Source: Liolophura sinensis (Eukaryota > Mollusca > Polyplacophora > Chitonida > Chitonidae). Taken from it: a DNA stretch of 64,000 nt. A program made the translations under genes and the position numbers. Below the pieces are notes generated by a model. It searched no databases. It was not told where the DNA came from and was given only the letters and a program-made list of their open reading frames with translations. Below are positions 1 through 8,852 of the stretch, piece by piece (the first letter of the stretch is position 1; each line of letters starts with the position of its first letter). The stretch is taken from positions 35,075,551 through 35,139,550 of the forward strand of contig NC_088304.1 in assembly GCF_032854445.1 (NCBI RefSeq), read 5' to 3'.

Positions 1-3000
1 AGACAGTAATTGCTGAAGTTATTGTCATATTTGTAGAATACAAACTACTGGCCGATCAAACTGTGCTAGGTGCACCAGGTAAATCAGACCAAACTGTGCA
101 AGATGTATCAGGTAAGTCAGTTCAGTGATTGCTGAAGTTATTGTCATATTTGTAGAATACAAACCACTGGCCGATCAAACTGTGCGAGGTGTATCAGGTA
201 AGTCAGTCAGTGATTGCTGAAGTTATTGTTATATTTGTAGAATACAAACTACTGGCCGATCAAACTGTGCGAGGTGTATCAGGTAAGTCAGTCAGTGATT
301 GCTGAAGTTATTGTCATATTTGTAGAATACAAACCACTGGCTTATCAAATTGTGTGAGGTGTATCAGGTAAGTCAGCCAGTGATTGCTGAAGTTATTGTC
401 ATATTTGTAGAATACAAACTACTGGCTGATCAAGCTGTGCGAGGTGTATCAGGTAAGTCAGTTCAGTGATTGCTGAAGTTATTGTTATATTTGTAGAATA
501 CAAACTATTCGCTGATCAAATTGTGTGAGGTGTATCAGGTAAGTCAGTTCAGTGATTGTTGAAGTTATTGTTATATTTGTAGAATACAAACCACTGGCTT
601 ATCAAACTATGCGAGGTGTATCAGGTAAGTCAGTTCAGTGATTGCTGAAGTTATTGTCATATTTGTAGAATACAAACTATTCGCTGATCAAATTGTGTGG
701 GGTGTATCAGGTAAGTCAGCCAGTGATTGCTGAAGTTATTGTTATATTTGTAGAATACAAACTATTCGCTGATCAAACTGTGCGAGGTGTATCAGGTAAG
801 TCAGTTCAGTGATTGCTGAAGTTATTGTTATATTTGTAGAATACAAACTATTCGCTGATCAAATTGTGTGAGGTGTATCAGGTAAGTCAGTCAGTGATTG
901 CTGAAGTTATTGTCATATTTGTAGAATACAAACTATTCGCTGATCAAATTGTGTGAGGTGTATCAGGTAAGTCAGTCAGTGATTGCTGAAGTTATTGTCA
1001 TATTTGTAGAATACAAACTATTCGCTGATCAAATTGTGTGAGGTGTATCAGGTAAGTCAGTCAGTGATTGCTGAAGTTATTGTCATATTTGTAGAATACA
1101 AACCACTGGCTTATCAAACTATGCGAGGTGTATCAGGTAAGTCAGTTCAGTGATTGCTGAAGTTATTGTCATATTTGTAGAATACAAACTATTCGCTGAT
1201 CAGATTGTGTGGGGTGTATCAGGTAAGTCAGTTCAGTGATTGCTGAAGTTATTGTCATATTTGTAGAATACAAACCACTGGCTTATCAAACTGTGCGAGG
1301 TGTATCAGGTAAGTCAGTTCAGTGATTGCTGAAGTTATTGTCATATTTGTAGAATACAAACCACTGGCCGATCAAACTGTGCGAGGTGTATCAGGTAAGT
1401 CAGCCAGTGATTGCTGAAGTTATTGTCATATTTGTAGAATACAAACTATTTGCTGATCAAATTGTGTGAGGTGTATCAGGTAAGTCAGTTCAGTGATTGC
1501 TGAAGTTATTGTTATATTTGTAGAATACAAACTACTCGCTGATCAAACTGTGTGAGGTGTATCAGGTAAGTCAGTCAGTGATTGCTGAAGTTATTGTCAT
1601 ATTTGTAGAATACAAACTATTCGCTGATCAAATTGTGTGAGGTGTATCAGGTAAGTCAGCCAGTGATTGCTGAAGTTATTGTCATATTTGTAGAATACAG
1701 ACCACTGGCCGATCAAACTGTGCGAGGTGTATCAGGTAAGTCAGTCAGTGATTGCTGAAGTTATTGTCATATTTGTAGAATACAAACCACTGGCCGATCA
1801 AACTGTGCGAGGTGTATCAGGTAAGTCAGTCAGTGATTGCTGAAGTTATTGTCATATTTGTAGAATACAAACCACTGGCTTATCAAACTGTGCGAGATGT
1901 ACCAGGTAAATCAGTCGGTAATTGCTGAAGTTATTGTCATATTTGTAGAATACAAACCACTGGCCGATCAAACTGTGTGAGGTGTATCAGGTAAGTCAGT
2001 CGGTAATTGCTGAAGTTATTGTTATATTTGTAGAATACAAACCACTGGCCGATCAAACTGTGTGAGGTGTATCAGGTAAGTCAGTTCAGTGATTGCTGAA
2101 GTTATTGTCATATTTGTAGAATACAAACCACTGGCTTATCAAACTGTGCGAGATGTACCAGGTAAATCAGTCGGTAATTGCTGAAGTTATTGTCATATTT
2201 GTAGAATACAAACCACTGGCCGATCAAACTGTGTGAGGTGTATCAGGTAAGTCAGTTCAGTGATTGCTGAAGTTATTGTCATATTTGTAGAATACAAACC
2301 TTTGGCCGATCAAATTGTGTGAGGTGTATCAGGTAAGTCAGCCAGTGATTGCTGAAGTTGTTGTCATATTTGTAGAATACAAACTACTCGCTGATCAAAT
2401 TGTGTGGGGTGTATCAGGTAAGTCAGTCAGTGATTGCTGAAGTTATTGTCATATTTGTAGAATACAAACCACTGGCTTATCAAACTGTGCGAGGTGTATC
2501 AGGTAAGTCAGTTCAGTGATTGCTGAAGTTATTGTCATATTTGTAGAATACAAACCACTGGCTTATCAAACTGTGCGAGGTGTATCAGGTAAATCAGACC
2601 AAACTGTGCAAGATGTATCAGGTAAGTCAGTTCAGTGATTGCTGAAGTTATTGTCATATTTGTAGAATACAAACCACTGGCCGATCAAACTGTGCGAGGT
2701 GTATCAGGTAAGTCAGTCAGTGATTGCTGAAGTTATTGTCATATTTGTAGAATACAAACCACTGGCCGATCAAATTGTGTGAGGTGTATCAGGTAAGTCA
2801 GCCAGTGATTGCTGAAGTTATTGTCATATTTGTAGAATACAAACTACTCGTTGATCAAATTGTGTGGGGTGTATCAGGTAAGTCAGTCAGTGATTGCTGA
2901 AGTTATTGTCATATTTGTAGAATACAAACCACTGGCCGATCAAATTGTGTGAGGTGTATCAGGTAAGTCAGCCAGTGATTGCTGAAGTTATTGTCATATT

Positions 3001-3376
3001 TGTAGAATACAAACTACTCGTTGATCAAATTGTGTGGGGTGTATCAGGTAAGTCAGTCAGTGATTGCTGAAGTTATTGTCATATTTGTAGAATACAAACC
3101 ACTGGCTTATCAAATTGTGTGGGGTGTATCAGGTAAGTCAGCCAATGATTGCTGAAGTTACTGTCATATTTGTGGAATACAAACTACTCGCTGATCAAAT
3201 TGTGTGGGGTGTATCAGGTAAGTCAGTCAGTGATTGCTGAAGTTATTGTCATATTTGTAGAATACAAACCACTGGCTTATCAAACTGTGCGAGGTGTATC
3301 AGGTAAGTCAGTTCAGTGATTGCTGAAATTATTGTCATATTTGTAGAATACAAACTATTCGCTGATCAAGCTGTGC
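1..3376. repeat. Tandem satellite array, 85-87 bp unit, about 38 copies
   Basis: Each unit carries the blocks TGATTGCTGAAGTTATTG, ATATTTGTAGAATACAAAC and TGTATCAGGTAAGTCAG in that order. Monomers fall into variant classes, for example CCACTGGCCGATCAAACTG, TATTCGCTGATCAAATTG and CCACTGGCTTATCAAACTG. Two units carry an extra partial copy of about 33 bp (near 79-122 and 2590-2632). The array continues off the left edge and ends after GCTGATCAAGCTGTGC. It lies upstream of the first visible SMPD4 exon, so it is probably intronic to SMPD4, although the upstream exons are not in view. The copy number is my estimate from array length over unit length. Confidence 0.97.
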
Positions 3377-3700
3377 ACTAAGTGCTCCAAGTAATGTCCG
3401 CTTTTGGTGCCGGCCCGAAATTTTGGCTGGAGGTCTATTTGTGGAAACCTCAGATCAAGTTTTAAAAAAATCACTCCGATCTGCATATAAGTTTAGCATA
3501 TTTAATGGCTATAACTGCTCCAATAAACAACAGTAATAATAAAAAAGAAAACAATCATTTTGTGTAAACTCGTGTCAAGTTTGAAACGGAATTTACTGAA
3601 TTTCCTTGTTCCAAGCCAATTCAAGAGTTATTCACAGTCACAAAAATGATTTATACCTACAGAATATACATGATCAAATATGTTTTAAATACAGGACAAG
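3377..3700. other. Non-repetitive intronic spacer
   Basis: AT-rich sequence between the satellite and the next minisatellite. A stretch around 3430-3510 (GAAACCTCAGATCAAGTTTT and following) is weakly similar to 5500-5580, which suggests an old dispersed repeat. No exon is recognised here. Confidence 0.5.
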
Positions 3701-3916
3701 ACGTATGATCGATGAATGTCGTATGATTGAATGTCGTATGATTGATGAATGTTGTATGATCGAGGAATGTCATGATCGATGAATGTCGTATGATCGATGA
3801 ATGACATGATCAATGAATGTCATATGATCAATGAATGTTGTATGATTGATGAATGTGGTAAGTTTGATGAATGTCGTAAGTTTGATGAATGTCGTATGAT
3901 TGATGAATGTCATGAC
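3701..3916. repeat. 18-bp minisatellite
   Basis: Imperfect tandem repeats of GATGAATGTCGTATGATC, about 12 copies, with variants that lose 4-5 bp or read GTAAGTTT. It lies in the SMPD4 intron upstream of the first recognised exon. Confidence 0.9.
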
Positions 3917-4089
3917 ATATTACTTCTGGTGCGGAATTTATTGTTCAAGTAGTACGCCATCTTACTATCCAAATAAACATCAAAACACCTCTCTAAGATC
4001 ACTAAAACTCTCAGATTCAGCTATATGTGCCACATAGTAGTGGACAAAATTTTACCGTATTTTGACATGGTAAATATTTCTTGGTAAAT

Positions 4090-4361
4090 AGTGGGCCTCC
4101 ATACCTGAGGTGGTCAGCATGGCCACTTGGTGTAACGATCCAGGAGCCTCTCACCAATGCAGTTGATGTGAGTTGACGTCCAGCTCATGCTGGCTTCCTC
4201 TCCGGTCATACGTGGGTAGGTCCGCTAGCAACCTGCAGATGGTCATGAGTTTCCCCCTGGCTCTGCCAGGTTTCCTCCCACCGTAATGCTGACCGCCGTC
4301 CTATAAGTGAAATATTCTTCAGAACAGTATGAAACTCCAGTGAAATAAATAAATAAATAAA
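4090..4361 (+). mobile_element. tRNA-derived SINE, family A, full length
   Basis: The head resembles a degenerate tRNA (GGGCCTCC start, a GAGTTGACGTCCAGC B-box-like stretch). It is followed by the family body and the tail GTATGAAACTCCAGTG with an (AAAT)n end. It is flanked by a perfect 11-bp target-site duplication TCTTGGTAAAT at 4079-4089 and 4362-4372, direct evidence of retroposition. It sits just upstream of the SMPD4 exon beginning about 4422. Confidence 0.9.
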
Positions 4362-4421
4362 TCTTGGTAAATCGAAATTTTATGGCATCGTTATTCCTAG
4401 AGGTCATTTATATGTTACCAG

Positions 4422-4571
4422 CTGAAGATTCCAGATGAAAACACACAAGACAACTCTCAGACCAGCGCTGACTTCTCCTCTGCTCACTTGCACAGTCCAG
4501 CCAACTCCTGCATCCCTGACATGGAGGAGACAGAGGATGGCTATCGCTTAACTCCCCTTGGCAGATATCAG
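4422..4571 (+). CDS. SMPD4: SMPD4 exon (antepenultimate coding exon)
   Basis: Encodes 50 residues: an acidic, Ser-rich low-complexity linker (DENTQDNSQTSADFSS) and then LTPLGRYQ. The donor is CAG|GTCAGT at 4572. The acceptor is uncertain. TTACCAG|CTGAAG at 4421/4422 is the best fit, but 4400/4401 (CCTAG) and 4434 (TTCCAG) also keep the frame or the family match. The 3' end is much firmer than the 5' end. Confidence 0.8.
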
Positions 4572-6983
4572 GTCAGTTTTGTGTTTGTGAATTACGGTTT
4601 ATTAGAGTTGTGTTCATTTCTCCTCAAAGTTCAAAGCATTGTACAGGAAATTTGCAAATAAAGACACCTCCACTCCTGTTGTTTGTGGATTTGTGGATGG
4701 TGCCATTATTTTAAACTCACCACCACTGTAGAAGTGAAAAATTCCTCATTGTTGCATTATAGCAAACAGATTTATTTATTTATTTGATTGGTGTTTTATG
4801 CCGTATTCAAGAATATTTCACTTATATGACAGCAGCCAGCATTATGGTGAGAGAAAACCCATGACCATCCGCAGGTTGCTGGAAGAACTTCCCACATACG
4901 GCCGGAGAGGAAGCCAGCATGAGCTGGGCTTTAACTCACAATGACCGCATTGGTGAGAGGCTCCTGGGTCATTATGCTGATCTAGTAAACTAACCAACTG
5001 AGCCACGGAGGCCCCCTACAGCAATCAGATAAAAGAATAATTAAATAAAGTACAGGAAACATTTTCTGCATATTTAGCCAAGCATAATTTGTTTATACAA
5101 TGACAAACTCTGGGCATATCTTTATATATCATATTTTTGTGATCACCAAAATAGTCTGTGGTCAACATCTTTCATTAGCCAAACTGTAGTTTTCATTTTA
5201 TCAAGTCTTCCTGACTGAGCTGCATTTGACTTGGAAAATGATCTGCACATCTTAGCTGTCGACTCCTTGTCATCAGATGACAGAAAAATTGCTAAGTACG
5301 ATGTAAAACTCAAAACATGCGTACATATTCTTATTTTTCTGTCTGTTATGTTTTGGTTTTCGTGCAAAAACAGCACCAAAGTTGTCTGATATTGATCAAA
5401 TTTTGTGTGCAGGTTCTCTTTGTGGAACCTCATTGGTCACTGGTTTCAGGGAAGTAGTTTTTCTAAATAATGTTCAATTGTGTTCAAATTTTTTGAGCAG
5501 GTTCTTTGTTTGTGACCTCAGATCTAGTTCGAAAACCACCTAGGCCAATGCTTATAAAGTATTGCATATTTGTTATGGGATATAAATTCTTTGAACATGC
5601 TTGTTATTTCTTGTCCCCAGATCATAAACAAGAAGCTTCAGTTTGATCACTACTATGACAGGGACCCAGCGGAACAGCTGATCAAGAGTTACGAGAATGT
5701 CACCCTGGTGCGATTGTTACACAGATTTTGTTCTTATGTCAATACCCAGGTCAGATGCTTAACTTTTCTTTTTTTAAGGGAAAAAAAAATAAAGGCATCA
5801 CTGAAAACTGTGTCTAAAAATAAATTCACTTACCTTTTAACTTTTCAGCCATTATTGGCCAAGAGGTATTGTCAGACTATCTCTCCCACGAGGTTTTCGC
5901 TTGGAGTTTACAAGATCACAGGATGAGTCATGAACAGTTGACCTCAAGCTCACCATATTTACACCACTTCTTACACTTTGTTCTTGAGGAACCCTGTTGA
6001 TTATCTGTGACAAAATTTTGATTATTTTAAGCATAAACTCAGTGCATATAACTATTGTGTCCTTCTCTGTTGAGTCTTCTGGATCATCAGAAAAATATTC
6101 AAGCAGGTCTGTGTGACCCTGATGCATACAGTATATCACATAAAGTTTTTTAATCAAGTGACACATTTTGCTTGTTTCTTACTGATTCATCCACCTAACA
6201 CAGCTAGAGAGCCTCCCTGACCAAGGGGGTTAGTGCGCCAGTGTAGTGGAATGACCCAGGGGCCTCTCACAAATGTGGTCGCTGTAAGTTCAAGTCCAGC
6301 TGCCTTCCCTTCTGGTCGTATGTGGGAAGGCCTGTCAGCAACCTGCAGATGGCTGTGCTCTGCCTGGTTTCCTCCCACCATAATGCTGGTAGCCGTCGTA
6401 TCAGTGAAATATTGTTGAGTACAGCGTAAAACACCAATGAAATAAATGAATAAATAAATTATAGAGCAAGTTGAGAGATTTTGGTGAAGTTTGAGTACTT
6501 TTTCATCAGAAGATCTCGAGTGTTGCCATCAGCACGATCAAGGTAAGGCCTTTATGTGCCTCTGGAAGTGTATGTTTATGTACCAGACTGTATGTGAGAT
6601 ACAATAACTGAAACCCTACGTATGAAATCACAGATGAGATTTTGTTACAGTTTGGCAGTGAGATAAGGAGGTGGTGTGAACGGAATGACCTCCTCGGGAG
6701 CATGGCCTGCGTCTACTTTGCCCCACCCATTGCCCCAGATCAGGAAATCCGCTCCCCATTGTCGCGGGAACTGAAGGAGAAACTGTCACAGCCACGGCTG
6801 AACCTGAGGTTTCTGGCCAACTACAGGAACATGATGACTCTGGCCATCGGCTATCTTCTCATTCATTTCGCATTCGGATACGGACCTGTTGGTTTCCTGT
6901 TTGTGGTTTTGCTTTTCACTTTCATGGTTGGCTTCTTTAAGGCACTACTGAAGCCCAGAGCAGTGAAATTAAAGCCACATTGA
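4422..6983 (+). CDS. SMPD4: Sphingomyelin phosphodiesterase 4 (neutral sphingomyelinase 3), C-terminal exons (gene span)
   Basis: The 3' part of an SMPD4 orthologue in three coding exons (4422-4571, 5621-5749, 6651-6983), all joined in phase 0 and giving the last 203 residues. Matches recalled from vertebrate SMPD4 are LTPLGRYQ followed by II-N (residues 43-54), SYE-x-x-x-LVR-L, R-NDLLGS, LSPxxR-like RSPLSRE, and RLNLRFLANYR. After these comes a strongly hydrophobic C-terminus, residues about 154-170 and 171-191, consistent with the C-terminal membrane anchor of this family. The enzyme is known as a membrane-bound, ER/nuclear-envelope-associated neutral sphingomyelinase converting sphingomyelin to ceramide. 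The tail ends in basic residues (KPRAVKLKPH). The N-terminal majority of the protein lies beyond the left edge. The identification rests on motif recall, not an alignment. Confidence 0.92.
4574..5620. other. SMPD4 intron with one SINE
   Basis: An intron of about 1.05 kb from GTCAGT to CCCCAG. It holds the minus-strand SINE at 4771-5017. The rest is AT-rich without recognisable coding sequence. An open stretch on the minus strand at 5143-5433 has no family resemblance. Confidence 0.7.
4771..5017 (-). mobile_element. SINE family A, near full length
   Basis: Reverse orientation: (TTTA)n, TTGATTGGTGTTTTATGCCG, the body, then a tRNA-like head ending AGCCACGGAGGCCCC. It is flanked by near-perfect duplications AGCAAACAGA (4761-4770) and AGCAATCAGA (5020-5029). 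Confidence 0.9.
5621..5749 (+). CDS. SMPD4: SMPD4 exon (penultimate coding exon)
   Basis: 43 codons between TTGTCCCCAG|ATCATA and ACCCAG|GTCAGA. It begins IINKKLQFDHYYDRDP, which joins directly to LTPLGRYQ, and contains SYENVTLVRLLHRF, matching the family block with SYE and LVR-L. Confidence 0.92.
6205..6460 (+). mobile_element. SINE family A
   Basis: A tRNA-like head, degenerate near 6192-6240, then CTGTAAGTTCAAGTCCAGC (B box), the body, and the tail AGCGTAAAACACCAATG with (AAAT)n. It lies in the last SMPD4 intron, about 190 bp before the final exon. Confidence 0.88.
6651..6983 (+). CDS. SMPD4: SMPD4 terminal coding exon
   Basis: 110 codons plus TGA, acceptor TTTGTTACAG|TTTGGC. It contains RNDLLGSMACVYF, RSPLSRE and RLNLRFLANYR, and then two hydrophobic segments joined by a short FGYGPVG turn, which could be one long anchor or a hairpin. 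The frame follows from the previous exon in phase 0. Confidence 0.93.
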   Translation, partial: FGSEIRRWCERNDLLGSMACVYFAPPIAPDQEIRSPLSRELKEKLSQPRLNLRFLANYRNMMTLAIGYLLIHFAFGYGPVGFLFVVLLFTFMVGFFKALLKPRAVKLKPH

Positions 6984-8150
6984 AGTGTGTGCATTTGTTC
7001 TGTTGGGCATAATGTTGAATTTGAAAACATAACAGTGTTCCAATGAAATTGTGCTGCTGTTGTACTTGCCTACTCATATCGGCCTTCGGTTTCCATCGGA
7101 CAAAAACACCTTTGTAAGGACTGTCAGGTATGAGGAGCTATCACCACTAATGTCATTATGAACTTGTACAGCCTGTCAGACAAATACGCCTTGGTAAGGA
7201 TTGCCAAGTTTCAGGATGAGCTACACAATACTAAGGCCATGATGTATACTCCTCACATCACATGCGTGGCTCTCTACCTTTCGCTTTACATCACTGCCAC
7301 CAATAGCAAATTTTGTACAGAATTCTTGAACAGGGTTACGTTGATGAAGCAGGAAGTGATGTGAGAAAACACAAACAATCCGTCTCAGCCTTTGTCTCTA
7401 ATAATACTTCATACACATGCATTCTCTAGAGTGTTTACATGATTCTAAACCTAAAACAATTTTATTGAGGAATGCTGATCAAATAGTTCCGCGGGAAGAC
7501 ATAGGTGATGAGGCTAAACCTAAACAAGCCTAATTGCGTCTCACTGACTTCAAAGGACAGGCTTGTCTATTGGTGGCAGTGGTATAAAGCGAAATGCAGA
7601 GAGCACATTTTGCATGATATCTTGTTTCATGCACGTCTCAAAATAATGTAAGACTTTATTGAAATCCGCGGATATTAAGTCAAGCGAACTAAGCAATGAT
7701 TTGGTATTGTTACCATTAAGGTTCACAGATCTGGTTTAGATATCATATGAGACGTATTTAAAGTAAGACATTCATGTATATAGAAGACAAGAAGTTAAAT
7801 TTTTAAATTGCTACTAGCGGTTTTCCTACCTTTGTTTAGAGATCTCGCTGTTCTCTGCAGGGTTTAGCATGTACGCGTTGAGTCCTTCACATGTATATAC
7901 TTGTACATTACATTTTGACTTCAGTTTTGTAAAGATATCCATGGTGCTATTAAATATAATCATTTCTAAAATTTTCTTTTTACTTTGTTCCCTTCTTTGT
8001 CTTCAGTGTTCAGCTTTATGACAATATTTATGTATTTCATTGATGCTTTACGCAGTAATCAAAACTGTTTTTGCAAGTTTAAATCAGAGAGTTTAAAATG
8101 AGATTTTAACCTTATAAAGCAAAAGAAATAAAACAGAATGTTCGATTCAG
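6984..8150 (+). other. SMPD4: Probable SMPD4 3'UTR with poly(A) signal at 8127-8132
   Basis: AT-rich non-coding sequence after the stop. A canonical AATAAA lies at 8127-8132 in GAAATAAAACAG. An imperfect inverted repeat joins 7266-7307 and 7566-7604 (CACTGCCACCAATAG against CTATTGGTGGCAGTG). The exact transcript end is inferred. Confidence 0.55.
7266..7604. repeat. Inverted repeat, arms about 40 bp
   Basis: The left arm (7266-7307) and right arm (7566-7604) share a 15-base perfect core, CACTGCCACCAATAG and its complement, within longer imperfect pairing that includes TTTCGCTTTA. The loop is about 260 bp. It could be a decayed foldback element. Confidence 0.7.
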
Positions 8151-8480
8151 TTCAGTGTTATGAGAGGGAAGCTATTAACAATTACGGGACACCATTGGAC
8201 AAAGTACTAGATGGCATCTGAGTTAGGCAATGAAATATTATTTTGGATACGTGTTGTGGTTTAAGCTATGGAGACTACCTACATGACGCCTGAACACCAG
8301 TTAGTCATATCAGATCACCCTTTTTGTCATATATGGCGTTCAGTAACAACATTGTCTCAGTGTATTGTAATACGTTTGATTCTTTGTGTGTGATAAAGTA
8401 AAGACTTGTTGACCATTAAACTTAAGACTTTAAATTCGGCACATATTGACGTCAACATCTCTGTGCTTGTGCATCATGGA

Positions 8481-8841
8481 GTGAGTGGGTGAGTGAGTGC
8501 TTGGGATTTAACGTCGTACTTAACAATTTTTTAGTCATATGACGACGATGGAGTCCTTAGAGTGCATGTAATGTGCCTCCTTGTTGCAGAACGGATTTGC
8601 ACCACTCTTTTATCTAGTGCTGCTTCACTCAGACAACTTACCTAAGGCAAATGTGTTGCCCCGCTGGAGCCATTATACTGATACGGGTCAATAGTCGTTG
8701 CACTTCCCCTTCATGCTGAACACCAAGCGATGAAGCTACAACTTCCTCTTTTAAGGTCTTAGGTGTGACCGACCCAGAACTGACCCTGGATCTACCGTCC
8801 CCGAAGCGGACGCTCTACCAACCTAGCTGTCTGGGCCGTTA
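8481..8841 (-). mobile_element. tRNA-derived SINE, family B, full length
   Basis: Reverse orientation. It starts with the (GTGA)n/GAGTGAGTGCTTGGGATTTAA tail and contains ATATGACGACGATGGAGTCC and GCCATTATACTGATACGGG. It ends with a tRNA-like head whose reverse complement carries GGTTGGTAGAGCG (A box) and GGGTCAGTTCTGGG (B-box region). A perfect 11-bp target duplication TGCATCATGGA flanks it (8470-8480 and 8842-8852). Confidence 0.92.
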
Positions 8842-8852
8842 TGCATCATGGA

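Noticed and set aside
1-3376. CRISPR-like array
   Set aside because: Units are contiguous tandem copies without unique spacers, and the genome is clearly animal.
6187-6418. Opposed open frames on both strands
   Set aside because: They lie in a family A SINE. The same residues recur wherever the SINE occurs (for example 36035-36269 and 40050-40299).
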